A DNA stretch of 64,000 nucleotides from Isoperla grammatica (Eukaryota; Arthropoda; Insecta; Plecoptera; Perlodidae), in assembly GCA_945910005.1 (NCBI GenBank), contig OX246741.1, positions 33,747,385-33,811,384 on the forward strand. The letters run 5' to 3'. A model generated the notes under the pieces. That model ran no database searches, had not been told where the DNA came from, and saw only the letters and a list, made by a program, of their open reading frames with translations. The translations under genes and the position numbers were made by a program. Numbering within the stretch: position 1 is the stretch's first letter; each line of letters starts with the position of its first letter. Shown here piece after piece: positions 48,365 through 61,800 of the stretch.

Positions 48365-50040
48365 AATTACAAGAACCTACCGAGAAAAACCACATTTCAC
48401 AAATTAAATCGTTCCCAAGTCTGCAATGGACCCTCCTATCTCCTCAACTGGAAAATGAAACTCCATTTTCCCAAACTCTATTGTAATAGAAAGCGAAATG
48501 TCAACATCGTCCAACTCCGCTACCTGGCGGCCGTTTAACTCAACATTATCCCCATTATACTAACATGACCGATTAGCTTTAATCGTCCCTCTGTAAATGT
48601 TTCGTTTCCCCCTATATTGAAGCGAAACTGTGTACGTACAGCCTACATACATATTTCACATGCCGTATACATTCGTGTGTAACATGTTAGTTCCTTATGT
48701 TGCATTATCTCGGGTACGTGTGTCGTTCATGATTTGTGTTGTACACAGGCCGAATGTCGACTGGCTATGGATTATTACCCCCTCCCCCCCCCCCCCCCCT
48801 ATCACCCCCCCCCTCCCCTCACACACGGTCGCATGTGGTGTCACATGGTGTAGCTTCGTCAGTAGGTCAACAGGGTGAGTTAGTGTAGCACTAGCCTGCC
48901 TACACTAGGCTGCACTCGCTACACTCAGTGTTTGCCGCAATATAAATCACAATCCCACCCCACATCAGAGCTAGAGCTTTTAAGTGACGCATTGGAAATA
49001 ACAGAAATACAATAGTAGGTTATATAGGGTTTCGCCCAGACAATAGGGGAATGATAAATAACATCTAGCGGGTTTTTGTTAATGTTATGAGTACAGTACG
49101 TCGTAATGTGGGTGAATGGTTCCTATAGTAGGTGCACTAGTAAACTACCGAAATACTAATTTTTTACGATTCAGTCTAAAGTCTTGGATAATGAATTTTG
49201 AAAAAAATTGCTTTAATTTTTTAATATGCTTCAATATGTTAGTAATACAATTACTCTTCTTAATAGTTCGTTCTGAAAGAAATAACATATTATGTTTACT
49301 TTTCTACTGAGAAAGTAATGATATTTCTTTCATTTGTCATACTTGTAAAGTTTTGATAAAACATTATGTTTTACTCAAAATAAATAGATGCGACATGTTT
49401 TCATTTGGTGGTTCTAATATCATCCTACTATACAGTACCCTAATAGAATGAAGTGTGTTAGTAGTAAGCAGTGTAGTAAACTGTGTCCGTAGTCCGTACC
49501 AAAGCTGAAAATGCCGCAGGGCATTTTTTCACTGCATTTATGGTAAGTTCTTTCACAGCCCTAGTGCGACCACAGTTTTCTTCAAATTGTTGACTCTGAA
49601 CTGTCAAAAAGTAATGTATTAAAAAGTAATGTAGTAAAGTAATGTAGTATATGTAATCGTTTGTTTGTTGTCTGGGCACCTATTATTTGACTAGATGTTG
49701 GCTTTCCAAGAAATGTGCACATGGTTGAACTTCTGTTATGGCTTCCGCTAATGAATTCGGGGATTTTGTCTCATCTTTGTGCTAGCCAGGTAGTGGGGGT
49801 GTACATCATACTTTGTGAAGTGGCAAGATCGACGAAAGATCGACTGATTTTCTTGTTCTCAACTAAACCACGGACCCACTGTATCGTCTATGCTGGTTGA
49901 AACTACATTGTCACACTTTCATCGTAACAAGAAGTAACGCGTTAGAAACGTAAACAAACGGATCCATTTTTAATGAAATTACAACAGCCTTTACTGTTAA
50001 TACGACATATTAAATACGTTGTCACCAACGTTACTATGAA
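48365..50040. other. Non-coding DNA
   Basis: It contains C-rich runs at 48779-48820. No gene recognised; ORFs at 48630, 49116, 49458 and 49715 are featureless. Confidence 0.5.
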
Positions 50041-50065
50041 AGTAATTTCGTTACAGTAAGACTTT

Positions 50066-50840
<775 letters not shown>

Positions 50841-50914
50841 CCCGTGGGTTTGGCCTCAGAGTTCCCTCTACGGTTCAACTGGTCTAAATAAAATAAAATA
50901 AATAAATACGTATT

Positions 50915-51086
50915 CATAGAGTCTACCCACTCAGTAACAAGACTGATTTTCAGTGGGAGACTTTAATTTAAAGCGTTTAAACCAACCCTGTAGGCTCTGA
51001 ACACATCGACGAGTGAGCGATAACCAATTAAAGATCTATATTTCAAATATGAAACACATGAATCAGTGATTGGACAGTGCGAATAC
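50915..51086 (-). repeat. Dispersed ~170-bp repeat, minus orientation
   Basis: It is the inverse of 35868-36034 (ACCCACTCAGTAACAAGAC through TGAATCAGTGATTGGACAGT). Confidence 0.75.
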
Positions 51087-51160
51087 CTGAGGACAAATAC
51101 CAGAACCAACAACGCTAATTCAGACCTACAGTGTATACCACGTAGAGATTGAGTACGTAA

Positions 51161-51361
51161 AGTCCATTGCAGGTAAAGAACAATCCCAGGTATCAACAAT
51201 TTCCCCTTCTTGTTACCACCTCCACTCGGCACGGGTGAGAGTGCTCGCGAGGCGTTGGAATGCGGTAGGCCGCATGACCCATTCATCCAGGTGTCATTGT
51301 TAAAAAAGCAATGAGGGGAAATTTCTTGATACCTGGGATCGTCCTTTACCTGCAATGGACT
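51161..51361. mobile_element. MITE with AGTCCATT termini, copy 2
   Basis: 201 bp with the same inverted ends and central CCTCCACTCGGCACGGGTGA as 26079-26229, plus about 50 extra bases in the right half. Flanks are TAA (51158-51160) and TTA (51362-51364). Confidence 0.85.
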
Positions 51362-51364
51362 TTA

Positions 51365-51516
51365 GTTGCATTTCTCTGCCACTGCCTACCCCCACCCACC
51401 CCTTGTGGCGAGTGCAAAATACTATAAGGGACATCTTGACACCTATATTTTACATACTAGCTTTTGCATTCGCCACAAGGGGTGGGTGTGAGTAGACAGT
51501 GGCAGAGAAATGCAAC
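51365..51516. mobile_element. MITE with GTTGCATTTC termini
   Basis: 152 bp with ~55-bp inverted arms starting GTTGCATTTCTCTGCCACTG, including CACCCACCCCTTGTGGCG. It is flanked by TA on both sides (51363-51364 and 51517-51518), as Tc1/mariner-type elements would give. It abuts the previous MITE. Confidence 0.85.
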
Positions 51517-51518
51517 TA

Positions 51519-51770
51519 CTTACTGCAATACCTAAGTGAAATACACTGTAGGTATGTACCACGTGTTAATTGATAGCTTGTGGCCTTAAGGGTCGTTAAT
51601 CATTCTAGAGAACTAGGCAGGGGTCTTTACCGGTAATAGTGGTCTATGCATTGGTCTTTACCCTATACGGTTCAAATGGTCTAGGATTTTCTACATTAAC
51701 AACTCTAAGTTGATAGCTGTTGGTCTAGAAGTGGCGCTAATCATTCTAGAGGACTAGGGAGGGGTCTTTA
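51519..51770. repeat. Diverged edge of the E-box satellite
   Basis: Two copies of a longer unit with GCTAATCATTCTAGAGGACT-like sequence and GGTCTTTACC. A matching segment, TTGGTCTAGAAGTGGCCCTA with AATCATTCAAGAGGACTAGG, occurs at the far edge (55955-56000). Confidence 0.7.
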
Positions 51771-54700
51771 CCATAGTGATCTATGCATTGGTCTGTACCA
51801 CGTATAGTGCACGTGGTCTTTACTGGTGATAGTGATCTATGCATTGGTCTGTACCACGTATAGTGCACGTGGTCTTTACTGGTGACAGTGATCTATGCTT
51901 TGGTCTTTACCACGTGTAGTGCACGTGGTCTTACCGGTAATAGTCATCTATGCATTGGTCTGTACCACGTGTAGTGCACGTGGTCTTTACTGGTGATAGT
52001 GATCTATGCATTGGTCTGTACTACGTGTAGTGCACGTGGTCTTTACTGGTGATAGTGATGTATGCATTGGTCTGTACTACGTGTAGTGCACGTGGTCTTT
52101 ACTGGTGATAGTGATCTATGCATTGGTCTGTACTACGTGTAGTGCACGTGGTCTTTACTGGTGATAGTGATCTATGCATTGGTCTGTACCACGTGTAGTG
52201 CACGTGGTCTTTACTGGTGATAGTGATTTATGCATTGGTCTGTACTACGTGTAGTGCACGTGGTCTTTACTGGTGATAGTGATCTATGCATTGGTCTGTA
52301 CTACGTGTAGTGCACGTGGTCTTTACTGGTGATAGTGATGTATGCATTGGTCTGTACTACGTGTAGTTCACGTGGTCTTTACTGGTGATAGTGATCTATG
52401 CATTGGTCTGTACTACGTGTAGTGCACGTGGTCTTTACTGGTGATAGTGATCTATGCATTGGTCTGTACTACGTGTAGTGCACGTGGTCTTTACTGGTGA
52501 TAGTGATCTATGCATTGGTCTGCCCCACGTGTAGTGCACGTGGTCTTTACTGGTGATAGTGATCTATGCATTGGTCTGTACTACGTGTAGTTCACGTGGT
52601 CTTTACTGGTGATAGTGATCTATGCATTGGTCTGTACTACGTGTAGTGCACGTGGTCTTTACTGGTGATAGTGATCTATGCATTGGTCTGCCCCACGTGT
52701 AGTGCACGTGGTCTTTACTGGTGATAGTGATCTATGCATTGGTCTGTACCACGTGTAGTGCACGTGGTCTTTACTGGTGATAGTGATCTATGCATTGGTC
52801 TGTACTACGTGTAGTGCACGTGGTCTTTACTGGTGATAGTGATCTATGCATTGGTCTGTACCACGTGTAGTGCACGTGGTCTTTACTGGTGATAGTGATC
52901 TATCTATTGGTCTTTACCACGTGTAGTGCACGTGGTCTTTACTGGTGATAGTGATCTATGCATTGGTCTGTACTACGTGTAGTGCACGTGGTCTTTACTG
53001 GTGATAGTGATCTATGCATTGGTCTGCCCCACGTGTAATGCACGTGGTCTTTACTGGTGATAGTGTTCTATGCTTTGGTCTTTACCACGTGTAGTGCACG
53101 TGGTCTTTACTGGTGATAGTGATTTATGCATTGGTCTGTACTACGTGTAGTGCACGTGGTCTTTACTGGTGATAGTGATCTATGCATTGGTCTGTACTAC
53201 GTGTAGTGCACGTGGTCTTTACTGGTGATAGTGATCTATGCATTGGTCTGCCCCACGTGTAATGCACGTGGTCTTTACTGGTGATAGTGTTCTATGCTTT
53301 GGTCTTTACCACGTGTAGTGCACGTGGTCTTTACTGGTGATAGTGATCTATGCATTGGTCTGTACTACGTGTAGTGCACGTGGTCTTTACTGGTGATAGT
53401 GATCTATGCATTGGTCTGTACTACGTGTAGTGCACGTGGTCTTTACTGGTGATAGTGATCTATGCATTGGTCTGCCCCACGTGTAATGCACGTGGTCTTT
53501 ACTGGTGATAGTGATCTATGCATTGGTCTGCCCCACGTGTAGTGCACGTGGTCTTTACTGGTGATAGTGATCTATGCATTGGTCTGTACTACGTGTAGTG
53601 CACGTGGTCTTTACTGGTGATAGTGATCTATGCATTGGTCTGCCCCACGTGTAATGCACGTGGTCTTTACTGGTGATAGTGTTCTATGCTTTGGTCTTTA
53701 CCACGTGTAGTGCACGTGGTCTTTACTGGTGATAGTGATCTATGCATTGGTCTGCCCCACGTGTAATGCACGTGGTCTTTACTGGTGATAGTGATCTATG
53801 CATTGGTCTGCCCCACGTGTAATGCACGTGGTCTTTACTGGTGATAGTGATCTATGCTTTGGTCTTTACCACGTGTAGTGTACGTGGTATTTACCGGTGA
53901 TAGTGATCTATGCATTGGTCTTTACCACGTGTAGTGCACGTGGTCTTTACCGGTGATAGTGATCTATGCATTGGTCTGCCCCACGTGTAATGCACGTGGT
54001 CTTTACTGGTGATAGTGATCTATGCATTGGTCTGCCCCACGTGTAATGCACGTGGTCTTTACTGGTGATAGTGATCTATGCTTTGGTCTTTACCACGTGT
54101 AGTGTACGTGGTATTTACCGGTGATAGTGATCTATGCATTGGTCTGTACCACGTGTAGTGCACGTGGTCTTTACCGGTGATAGTGATCTATGCATTGGTC
54201 TGCCCCACGTGTAATGCACGTGGTCTTTACTGGTGATAGTGATCTATGCTTTGGTCTTTACCACGTGTAGTGTACGTGGTATTTACTGGTGATAGTGATC
54301 TATGCATTGGTCTTTACCACGTGTAGTTCACGTGGTCTTTACCGGTGAAAGTGATTGATGCATTGGTCTGTACTACGTGTAGTGCACGTGGTCTTTACTG
54401 GTGATAGTGATGTATGCATTGGTCTGTACTACGTGTAGTGCACGTGGTCTTTACTGGTGATAGTGATGTATGCATTGGTCTGTACCACGTGTAGTGCACG
54501 TGGTCTTTACTGGTGATAGTGATGTATGCATTGGTCTGTACCACGTGTAGTGCACTTGGTCTTTACCGGTGAAAGAGATTGATGCATTGGTCTGTACCAC
54601 GTGTAGTGCACGTGGTCTTTACTGGTGATAGTGATGTATGCATTGGTCTGTACCACGTGTAGTGCACGTGGTCTTTACTGGTGATAGTGATGTATGCATT

Positions 54701-55915
54701 GGTCTGTACCACGTGTAGTGCACGTGGTCTTTACTGGTGATAGTGATGTATGCATTGGTCTGTACCACGTGTAGTGCACTTGGTCTTTACCGGTGAAAGA
54801 GATTGATGCATTGGTCTGTACCACGTGTAGTGCACGTGGTCTTTACTGGTGATAGTGATCTATGCATTGGTCTGCCCCACGTGTAATGCACGTGGTCTTT
54901 ACTGGTGATAGTGATGTATGCATTGGTCTGTACCACGTGTAGTGCACGTGGTCTTTACCGGTGATAGTGATCTATGCATTGGTCTGTACTACGTGTAGTG
55001 CACGTGGTCTTTACTGGTGATAGTGATCTATGCATTGGTCTGTACTACGTGTAGTGCACGTGGTCTTTACTGGTGATAGTGATCTATGCATTGGTCTTTA
55101 CCACGTGTAGTGCACGTGGTCTTTACTGGTGATAGTGATCTATGCATTGGTCTGTACCACGTATAGTGCACGTGGTCTTTACTGGTGATAGTGATCTATG
55201 CTTTGGTCTTTACCACGTGTAGTGTACGTGGTCTTTACTGGTGATAGTGATCTATGTATTGGTCGTTGCCACGTGTAGTGCTCGTGGTCTTTACCGGTGA
55301 TAGTGATCTATCTATTGGTCTTTACCACGTGTAGTGCACGTGATCTTTACCGGTGATAGTGATCTATATTGGACTTTACCACGTGTAGTGCACGTGGTCT
55401 TTACCGGTGATAGTGTGATCCATGCATGGGTCTTTACCACGTGTAGTGCACGTGGTCTTAACTGGTGATAGTGATCTCTGCTTTGGTCTTTACCACGTGT
55501 AGTGCACGTGCTCTTTACCGGAGATAGTGATCTCTGCTTTGGTCTTTACCACGTGTAGTGTACGTGGTCTTTACTGGTGATAGTGATCTCTGCTTTGGTC
55601 TTTACCACGTGTAGTGCACGTGCTCTTTACCGGAGATAGTGATCTCTGCTTTGGTCTTTACCACGTGTAGTGTACGTGGTCTTTACTGGTGATAGTGATC
55701 TCTGCTTTGGTCTTTACCACGTGTAGTGCACGTGGTCTTTACTGGTGATAGTGATCTCTGCTTTGGTCTTTACCACGTGTAGTGTACGTGGTTTTTACTG
55801 GTGATAGTGATCTATGCATTGGTCTGTACTACGTGTATTGCACGTGGTTTTTACTGGTGATAGTGATCTATGCATTGGTCTTTACCACGTGTAGTGCACG
55901 TGGTTTTTGTGTCAG
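51771..55915. repeat. 56-bp satellite array carrying CACGTG E-boxes, ~74 copies
   Basis: The monomer contains GGTCTTTACTGGTGATAGTG, ATCTATGCATTGGTCTGTAC and TACGTGTAGTGCACGTGGTC. In many units the last part is ACCACGTG-TAGTG-CACGTGGT: two CACGTG E-boxes in an 8-bp inverted repeat with a 5-bp spacer. Others keep one CACGTG. Variant markers recur every 224 bp (4 x 56), for example TACGTGGTATTTACC at 53881 and 54105, and GCACTTGGTC near 54551 and 54775. No ORF. Confidence 0.95.
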
Positions 55916-56200
55916 AAGTCTCTAGGCATTTACGAATTAACCCGTCTACGTTGATAGTTGGTCTAGAAGTGGCCCTAATCATTCAAGAGGACTAGGAAGG
56001 GGCCTTCACCACGTGTGTTAAAGGGCCCTTTATGGTGATGTTGGTCTATGCAAGGGTCTTCACTGTGTGTGATGTAATGCTCATGGTTCTGGTCTCGAAA
56101 GGCCTCTCATGGTTTAAGTGGACTAGACATGGGTAGGTACACGTGTAAGTTGAGAGATTTTTCACCCTAGTGGACTAAGCACGAATATGTAACACGTGCT
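55916..56200. repeat. Degenerate right edge of the E-box array
   Basis: Decayed satellite-like units with GGTCTATGCA, GGTCTTCAC and GGTGATGTTGG, and scattered CACGTG sites at about 56010, 56139 and 56193. Confidence 0.6.
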
Positions 56201-56616
56201 GTTAGGGTCTCCGCCTTAGGCGAAGGTTCTTGTATCGCCCCCGGCTCGGCCCAGTAACCTCCCCCTGCACCACGTGGTCCTGCATTAGGGCAGCGTAGCG
56301 CGTCGCAAGGGTCGCCACCACGTGCTTCAGCAGTAGCGAGTGACCGTATCGAGCCGAGCCCGCGACCAGAGAACGAAGGCAGGTCTGGCTCAGTGTCGGA
56401 CGAGTGCCGGAGGAAGAATGTTTGCCGTCGCCTGTACAGTGCGTGAATACAGACGATGCCGAGGTGTCTACTAACATCTAGTGAACTGTGAGTGTGTCTG
56501 CGTTCGGCTCACCGAGTTACGTCACCTCTAGAAGACGTGGGTCGCTGAGGGAGAGATATTTCACGTATTGCCCATCCCCCACCAACGAGAAAACACGGGT
56601 TTTAATAAATTCCAAG
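56201..56616 (+). promoter_or_regulatory. CpG-rich putative promoter and 5' UTR
   Basis: GC and CG content rises sharply over this segment compared with both sides. It contains two more E-boxes (CACGTG at about 56270 and 56319) and a CRE-like TTACGTCA near 56517. It leads into TCCAAGATGGCG at 56611-56622, which is both a strong translation start context and a YY1/Pho-type AAGATGGCG motif. No TATA box is obvious. A 91-codon minus-strand ORF here (56202-56477) lacks a recognised domain and is probably chance in GC-rich DNA. Confidence 0.45.
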
Positions 56617-56643
56617 ATGGCGTCGGGTGCTGGAGTCGGAAAG
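56617..56643 (+). CDS. Putative first coding exon (9 codons)
   Basis: ATG at 56617 in a good context encodes MASGAGVGK and meets a donor, AAG|GTTAGG, after 56643 (phase 0). The GT begins AT-rich, T-rich intron-like sequence that continues for kilobases. The frame runs on through the donor to 56766, but the downstream part looks non-coding. The gene cannot be identified from nine residues, and no second exon was found in the window. Confidence 0.4.
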
Positions 56644-58579
56644 GTTAGGCTCTTGCCTTACATTATTTCATGTAGATCTAGGTTTGAAACACATCTTCTT
56701 GGTGTCATGTCTCCTGGTGTGTGTGTGTGCCCAATACATTGTGTTATGACAAGTCTTGCCGTGTAAATGGCGTCTTGCAGGGAGTCCCAACTAGCGGATG
56801 CTGCACCACTTCAGTTTTCTTTACGTTCCCTGATATTCTCTACTCATTACATTGTACCTCTTAGTCTCTGTATTATGTGTTTATTTACTCCACCAAACAT
56901 GTATTTTATTCTTATTGCAAACTGTGATGTTTCTTGAGCTAGGTTGAGTAACTACATTCATTGGTATGAATGCTAGGCGATGATACGTGAGCTCAGTAAT
57001 GGTCGAACCCAGCTGTGCTTAGAAGAATGGCCACCAGATTTAGTACTTAAATGCGAAAGTGTTATTTTGATTACGATTGCCAGCTTTTTCTTCTTTTGGA
57101 CGTCTTCGTGGGGTTAGTTGTAGCGAATATAGACACTCCCTAGATAACCATGCAGTGGCAATGTAGTTGGTCAACGGATTGCAGAGATAGGTCTAGTATC
57201 TTCTACATTACATTACGAGCTATCTTACTTGTTATTGTATTTCGCACAATACATGTTGTATTTTACACTCAAGGGTTTGTTGTGTGTCGGGGTTATGTGC
57301 ACGGACATATTTGCGCCTGAACATTATGAACATTGTCTAAACATAATTTATATTCATAATGAAACAGGATCTTAAAAAACAATGAATAGAAATAGGTTAA
57401 TATTAAAGCATGAATGATAATTTCAATATTGTTTTCATTTTGTTACTTTGGTCCGAGCGATATTGTCAATACAATAATGCGGTACAATGTGAACTGTATC
57501 GTCAAGATATCAAATTGTTGTTGAAATCGAAGTAGAATGTGTATATTTTTTACTAAGATTGATTTTAAGAGGAAAAGTTGAATATTGTCATCATTGGATT
57601 CTAGGTGCTGTTACTTTTGTTCATATGCCTACGCCATAAATGGTTTTCTTTAAGAGGAATGGACAATCTCACTATTAAAACCTAGCGAAATTACCTAGTA
57701 TGTAACACAATGTTTGCAGGATAATAATTAACCAACAATTGGTTTCGTTAGAACTGACCACTGGATAGAAAATGTCCATATCGTTTAGTCTTTAAGGTTT
57801 GATATTTTGGAAGGTAATTAAATAGTTTATCATTAATTGGTATTCAAAATATGACACCCGTAATAATAACAATATTTGAAATTTTGTAAGTTCAGTGTTT
57901 ATTTCTTATGAAACCGAATGTCGGCCACCCAATCACTTTTTAAGTATTAATTGTGCAGTAGGTCTCGTAAGATATTTATATTTTTAAAAAGAAAGCGATT
58001 TAATATTTGGCCTTCACAAGACGAGAGATCAAGAACCAGGAAGCTAATCGAAACTAGTGAGAAGCACTTAGTAAACACTCGACAAGCAAACTGTTGAAAT
58101 GTTTGCATCCCTTAAGTTATCGCTTCGAGTACCAACTCTCAAGTGATCAAAGATGGCGCAGCAGTGACAAATGTAGGGTTGATTTGACGTCCGAGACGAT
58201 GAAAGGGGAGAGATTGAGTGGCCGAGACAGTAACGTAGACGCGCTTAAGGTTACAAGGTCACGCTACCCTTTAGAGAACTAACTGGATTTAGGAAGCCCC
58301 ACACGTGACCCACCGTGGTTGCTGAGCTTCTTGAACGCACGGACAGTCTCACGACCCACAAACGGACACGGCCAATCACGCGGCAAGTAAGAACTACACA
58401 CAGGACGAAAATAGATTGCAAATGCAATTATCGAATTTAAATGCTGCTTTCAAACTTTGTATAGGGATGATTTCTACCACGTTTGAATATTCAACTCATC
58501 AATATACGCTCTATTTAGTATTCCGAACGCGTATCGTTACTGTTTGCATAGTTTAACGGCACATTAAGAAATATCATGT
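56644..58579. other. Non-coding DNA, possibly first intron
   Basis: AT-rich with no exon recognised. An ORF of 62 codons at 58094-58282 is featureless. Confidence 0.45.
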
Positions 58580-58860
58580 ACTGATAGAGGTGGCTCAGCG
58601 CTAAGACGCGAGACTTTAATTCGGGAGGTCACCGGTTCGATTCTGGCCACCGGCAGTCCTGACTGAGAGTTTTTCCAAGGTTTTTCTCAGTCCTAAAGGC
58701 GAATGCGGGGATTATTAAGTCCTACTAATAGCCCTCGGACATTCTTTCCCTAGGTTATTTAACCCCTTAATAACCTAGTTAGTCACCTGAAGAGGGGCAC
58801 ATCAATTAAAGCTGGTGTGCACCTTATAACGGGTATTCCTACACAAAATTAGTATCATGT
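58580..58860 (+). mobile_element. SINE family 2, copy 2
   Basis: The tRNA-like head GAGGTGGCTCAGCGCTAAGA has a near-canonical B-box, GGTTCGATTCT (58634-58644). The body has CAGTCCTGACTGAGAGTTTT and CTAGTTAGTCACCTGAAG, and the tail ends near CACAAAATTAGTATCATG. It is the most complete copy of this family here. Confidence 0.8.
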
Positions 58861-61800
58861 ACACATTATTTACCGCAATTACAGCAGTTCTTGTAGATTT
58901 ATAACAGTAGAATAATAATAATAATATTATGTTAATTTTCATATTTGTATTTACTACACTTCACAGTTTCTAGAATCCAATTATTAACAATTTTCTAAAA
59001 TATAGAAAATTATCTGTTTAATAACTGTTGTCTTGTACCGTAAAACATAATGTATGACCTCAATAATTCAGATATAAAGGCTAACTAGTAATAGTTCGTA
59101 ACTAATGCAAGTAGCTAATGCAAGGTAGTAAAATAGTTTTTTGTAGTAAAGCCAGTGCAGATAGCTCGTCTCAAATACAGAAACTGGCCAAATAGTGCAA
59201 GTCTTGTATGTGAACTCTCTCAACGCGTCGTGTAAATGTTTCCAAGCATGCCAGTGGTTACCGGTTTAACAACAAGTTTCTGAGATATATATTTTTACTT
59301 TATTAGAGGAAAACTGTTTATATATTTTCTAGGAAGTAATGAACTGGTTTCTGATAACAACCGTAATCCTATTTTGTATTACTTTACCGGTGAAGTAGTT
59401 CATGCTGCATCTTACTCATAACATCTACATAATTCTTACGAAACTATTTTACTGCTGTATGAGAGTCTTCAAGCTTAATAATTTATGTACATACATACTC
59501 CACCTTATCGTACATGATAATTTTCACATAATACTTAACTGCAGTTTCTAGGAAAATGTTTAATAGTTTACCAGTACTAGGATTGAGACGATAGCTTAAC
59601 ACAAAAGTGACACGACTCTAGTTTAATGTTTTACTGGTCACGTTTGAACGAAAATATTATTACACTTTTTCCAACAGATAACCAATTTTCTAGGTTCATG
59701 AGTTATAAGATAATAATATATAGAATAGGAATGTAAAAACAAATATTTCGGTTTCTAGAAAAACAATTTGGAAGTAATTTAAGACAAGCCATATTTACTA
59801 TATTGGATTTCAATACTGACGCGATTATTTCACAAACCTTAAGTATGTTTCTTACTTTCATACATAAAAGTTGACCGAACAATTCGAAATGCTTAACTTA
59901 TTCATAGGATTAGTTGACTTATGACAAAAGCATACTGAAGGTTATTGACAAACATATTAGGTATGTTGAATAAAATTCTACTAGAATATCTGTATTGCAC
60001 TACTCGTAGGAATACTTGAACATTTTCTCTAAATGTGATCACATATGTAAAGTAACAGCGTTTTAGATTTCTAAGAAACAATATTATTTAAAGTTTTGAT
60101 CTTACTCTCATTTTTAAACATTTTTCTATCTAGATTGCTGGGATAGTATTTTATGTTTGGCAGACGATACTGCAGCTTATCAACGAAAATAAGTTAAAGC
60201 GAATATTCTTGGTAATCAATTAACTATGTGTGAAAACAACCACAAGTTTTGAACAGCAACCCCAAAGGTATTGTTTTAAATTATGGTAGCACTGATACGA
60301 AATGTGTCCAGATGTTTTGGTACACACACATCTGTAGGTTATGAGAACCATAGTCTGCAGTTTATTGACGAGCATCATTACTAGTAATTGACGACGTCGC
60401 AGATGACGATGACCAGCTATATGACGACTACCTGCGTACTGAGTGATGCGTACAGACAGCTGATTGGAGAGAGTTATACTTTCCGGCAAGTTTAGCACGC
60501 GTAGGAAATTAACGTAGCACCATATTATTAACGAGGGGGGTGTACTAATGAACTGTGGTTAGGTGATGAAGGTGTGGTACGCTAAATGTGCTGTAATAAT
60601 ATAACATGTCGTACTTGAACCGGGGATTAAAGTTTGAGTACTTTCATTTGGTTTGCATTCATATTTCAGAAATGACACACCCAAGCAACGCACACTGCAC
60701 GACGTCCAACAATGTCGGAAAGTATAATAGCTATGGAAATTAGGAAAAATTTTGCAATGCGCATTCTTGAATTGTTGTTTATTTTTGTTTTAATTATCTT
60801 TAAGAACTTTTTGCCACAAAGTTCGTAGAAATGGACGCGATCGCTTATCAACGCGTCATACAGAGCGTTTTCCTAGTTTATTACAACTTACTATTGTACT
60901 GTGTGGGTGATGTATTGGTATCAGTATTATTTGTACTGTATAGTCACAATAATGATAAAGATGAAACTATTTTTAGTAATGAAGATAATACTCTACGCAA
61001 CATTCACATACATGTCGATCAATTAGTATTATAATGAATTGTATATAAATAAATTCAAATATGCTTCTCCCAAAGATTATCGTAGCTATGCTGTTTACGT
61101 TTATCTCATTACTGCTACGTACGAACTCAATCAACAAGCTGTCAGCAATAACATGTTCAGACGTAGGGATAAAAACGTTCAAAACGTTTACAAACTTTCA
61201 CAACGTTGTTTTTCATGATTTCTTTAATCGTTACCCTGTTTATGTTAATTATTTGCTATTTTATTATTTCAACAGCTTGCACTATCAGTGCAGTTCTGTT
61301 GTTATATGTGACGCCAGCTGTTCCTTATCACCGATAACGTAAGTTCCATGAGTCTGGGCCCAGGTATATTCCACTCAGCCTTGGGGCCATAGCAGTGCAG
61401 TTGTGAATGTCGGAATGCGTGCATGCGTTTAAGCCTCGGCTGACCCCGGGTCTGACGCCGAACATAGCCGACCGCGAGCCCGCTCCGTTCGGCGCCGCGT
61501 ACGATCGAAGACATGTGAACCAGCGTCTATTGACCGCAGCTATAGACTCGGTAGAACATGGGACCTAAATAAATGATTGCCAACTAGAGTTCATCAATAC
61601 GGCATCGTTATAGTCACGAACCACAGAATATTATTACCCGTGAATAGGCGCGATTATTGCATTGCACGAAATAATGTAGCGTTCTGACAAGAGAGTTTGG
61701 TTTTGATATCGAGAAGCAGAAACATTGGCAAACTCTCTATTCGTTTGAGTTAACTTCAGTTTCTAATCATAGATTTTTGTTCTAATTTTGCATATATGTC

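Noticed and set aside
51771..55915. Possible CRISPR-like array from CACGTG palindromes every 56 bp
   Set aside because: The sequence between palindromes is itself the same repeat, so there are no spacers.
60831..61342. Two adjacent small ORFs with hydrophobic segments
   Set aside because: No family signature, AT-driven composition, no splice or promoter support.
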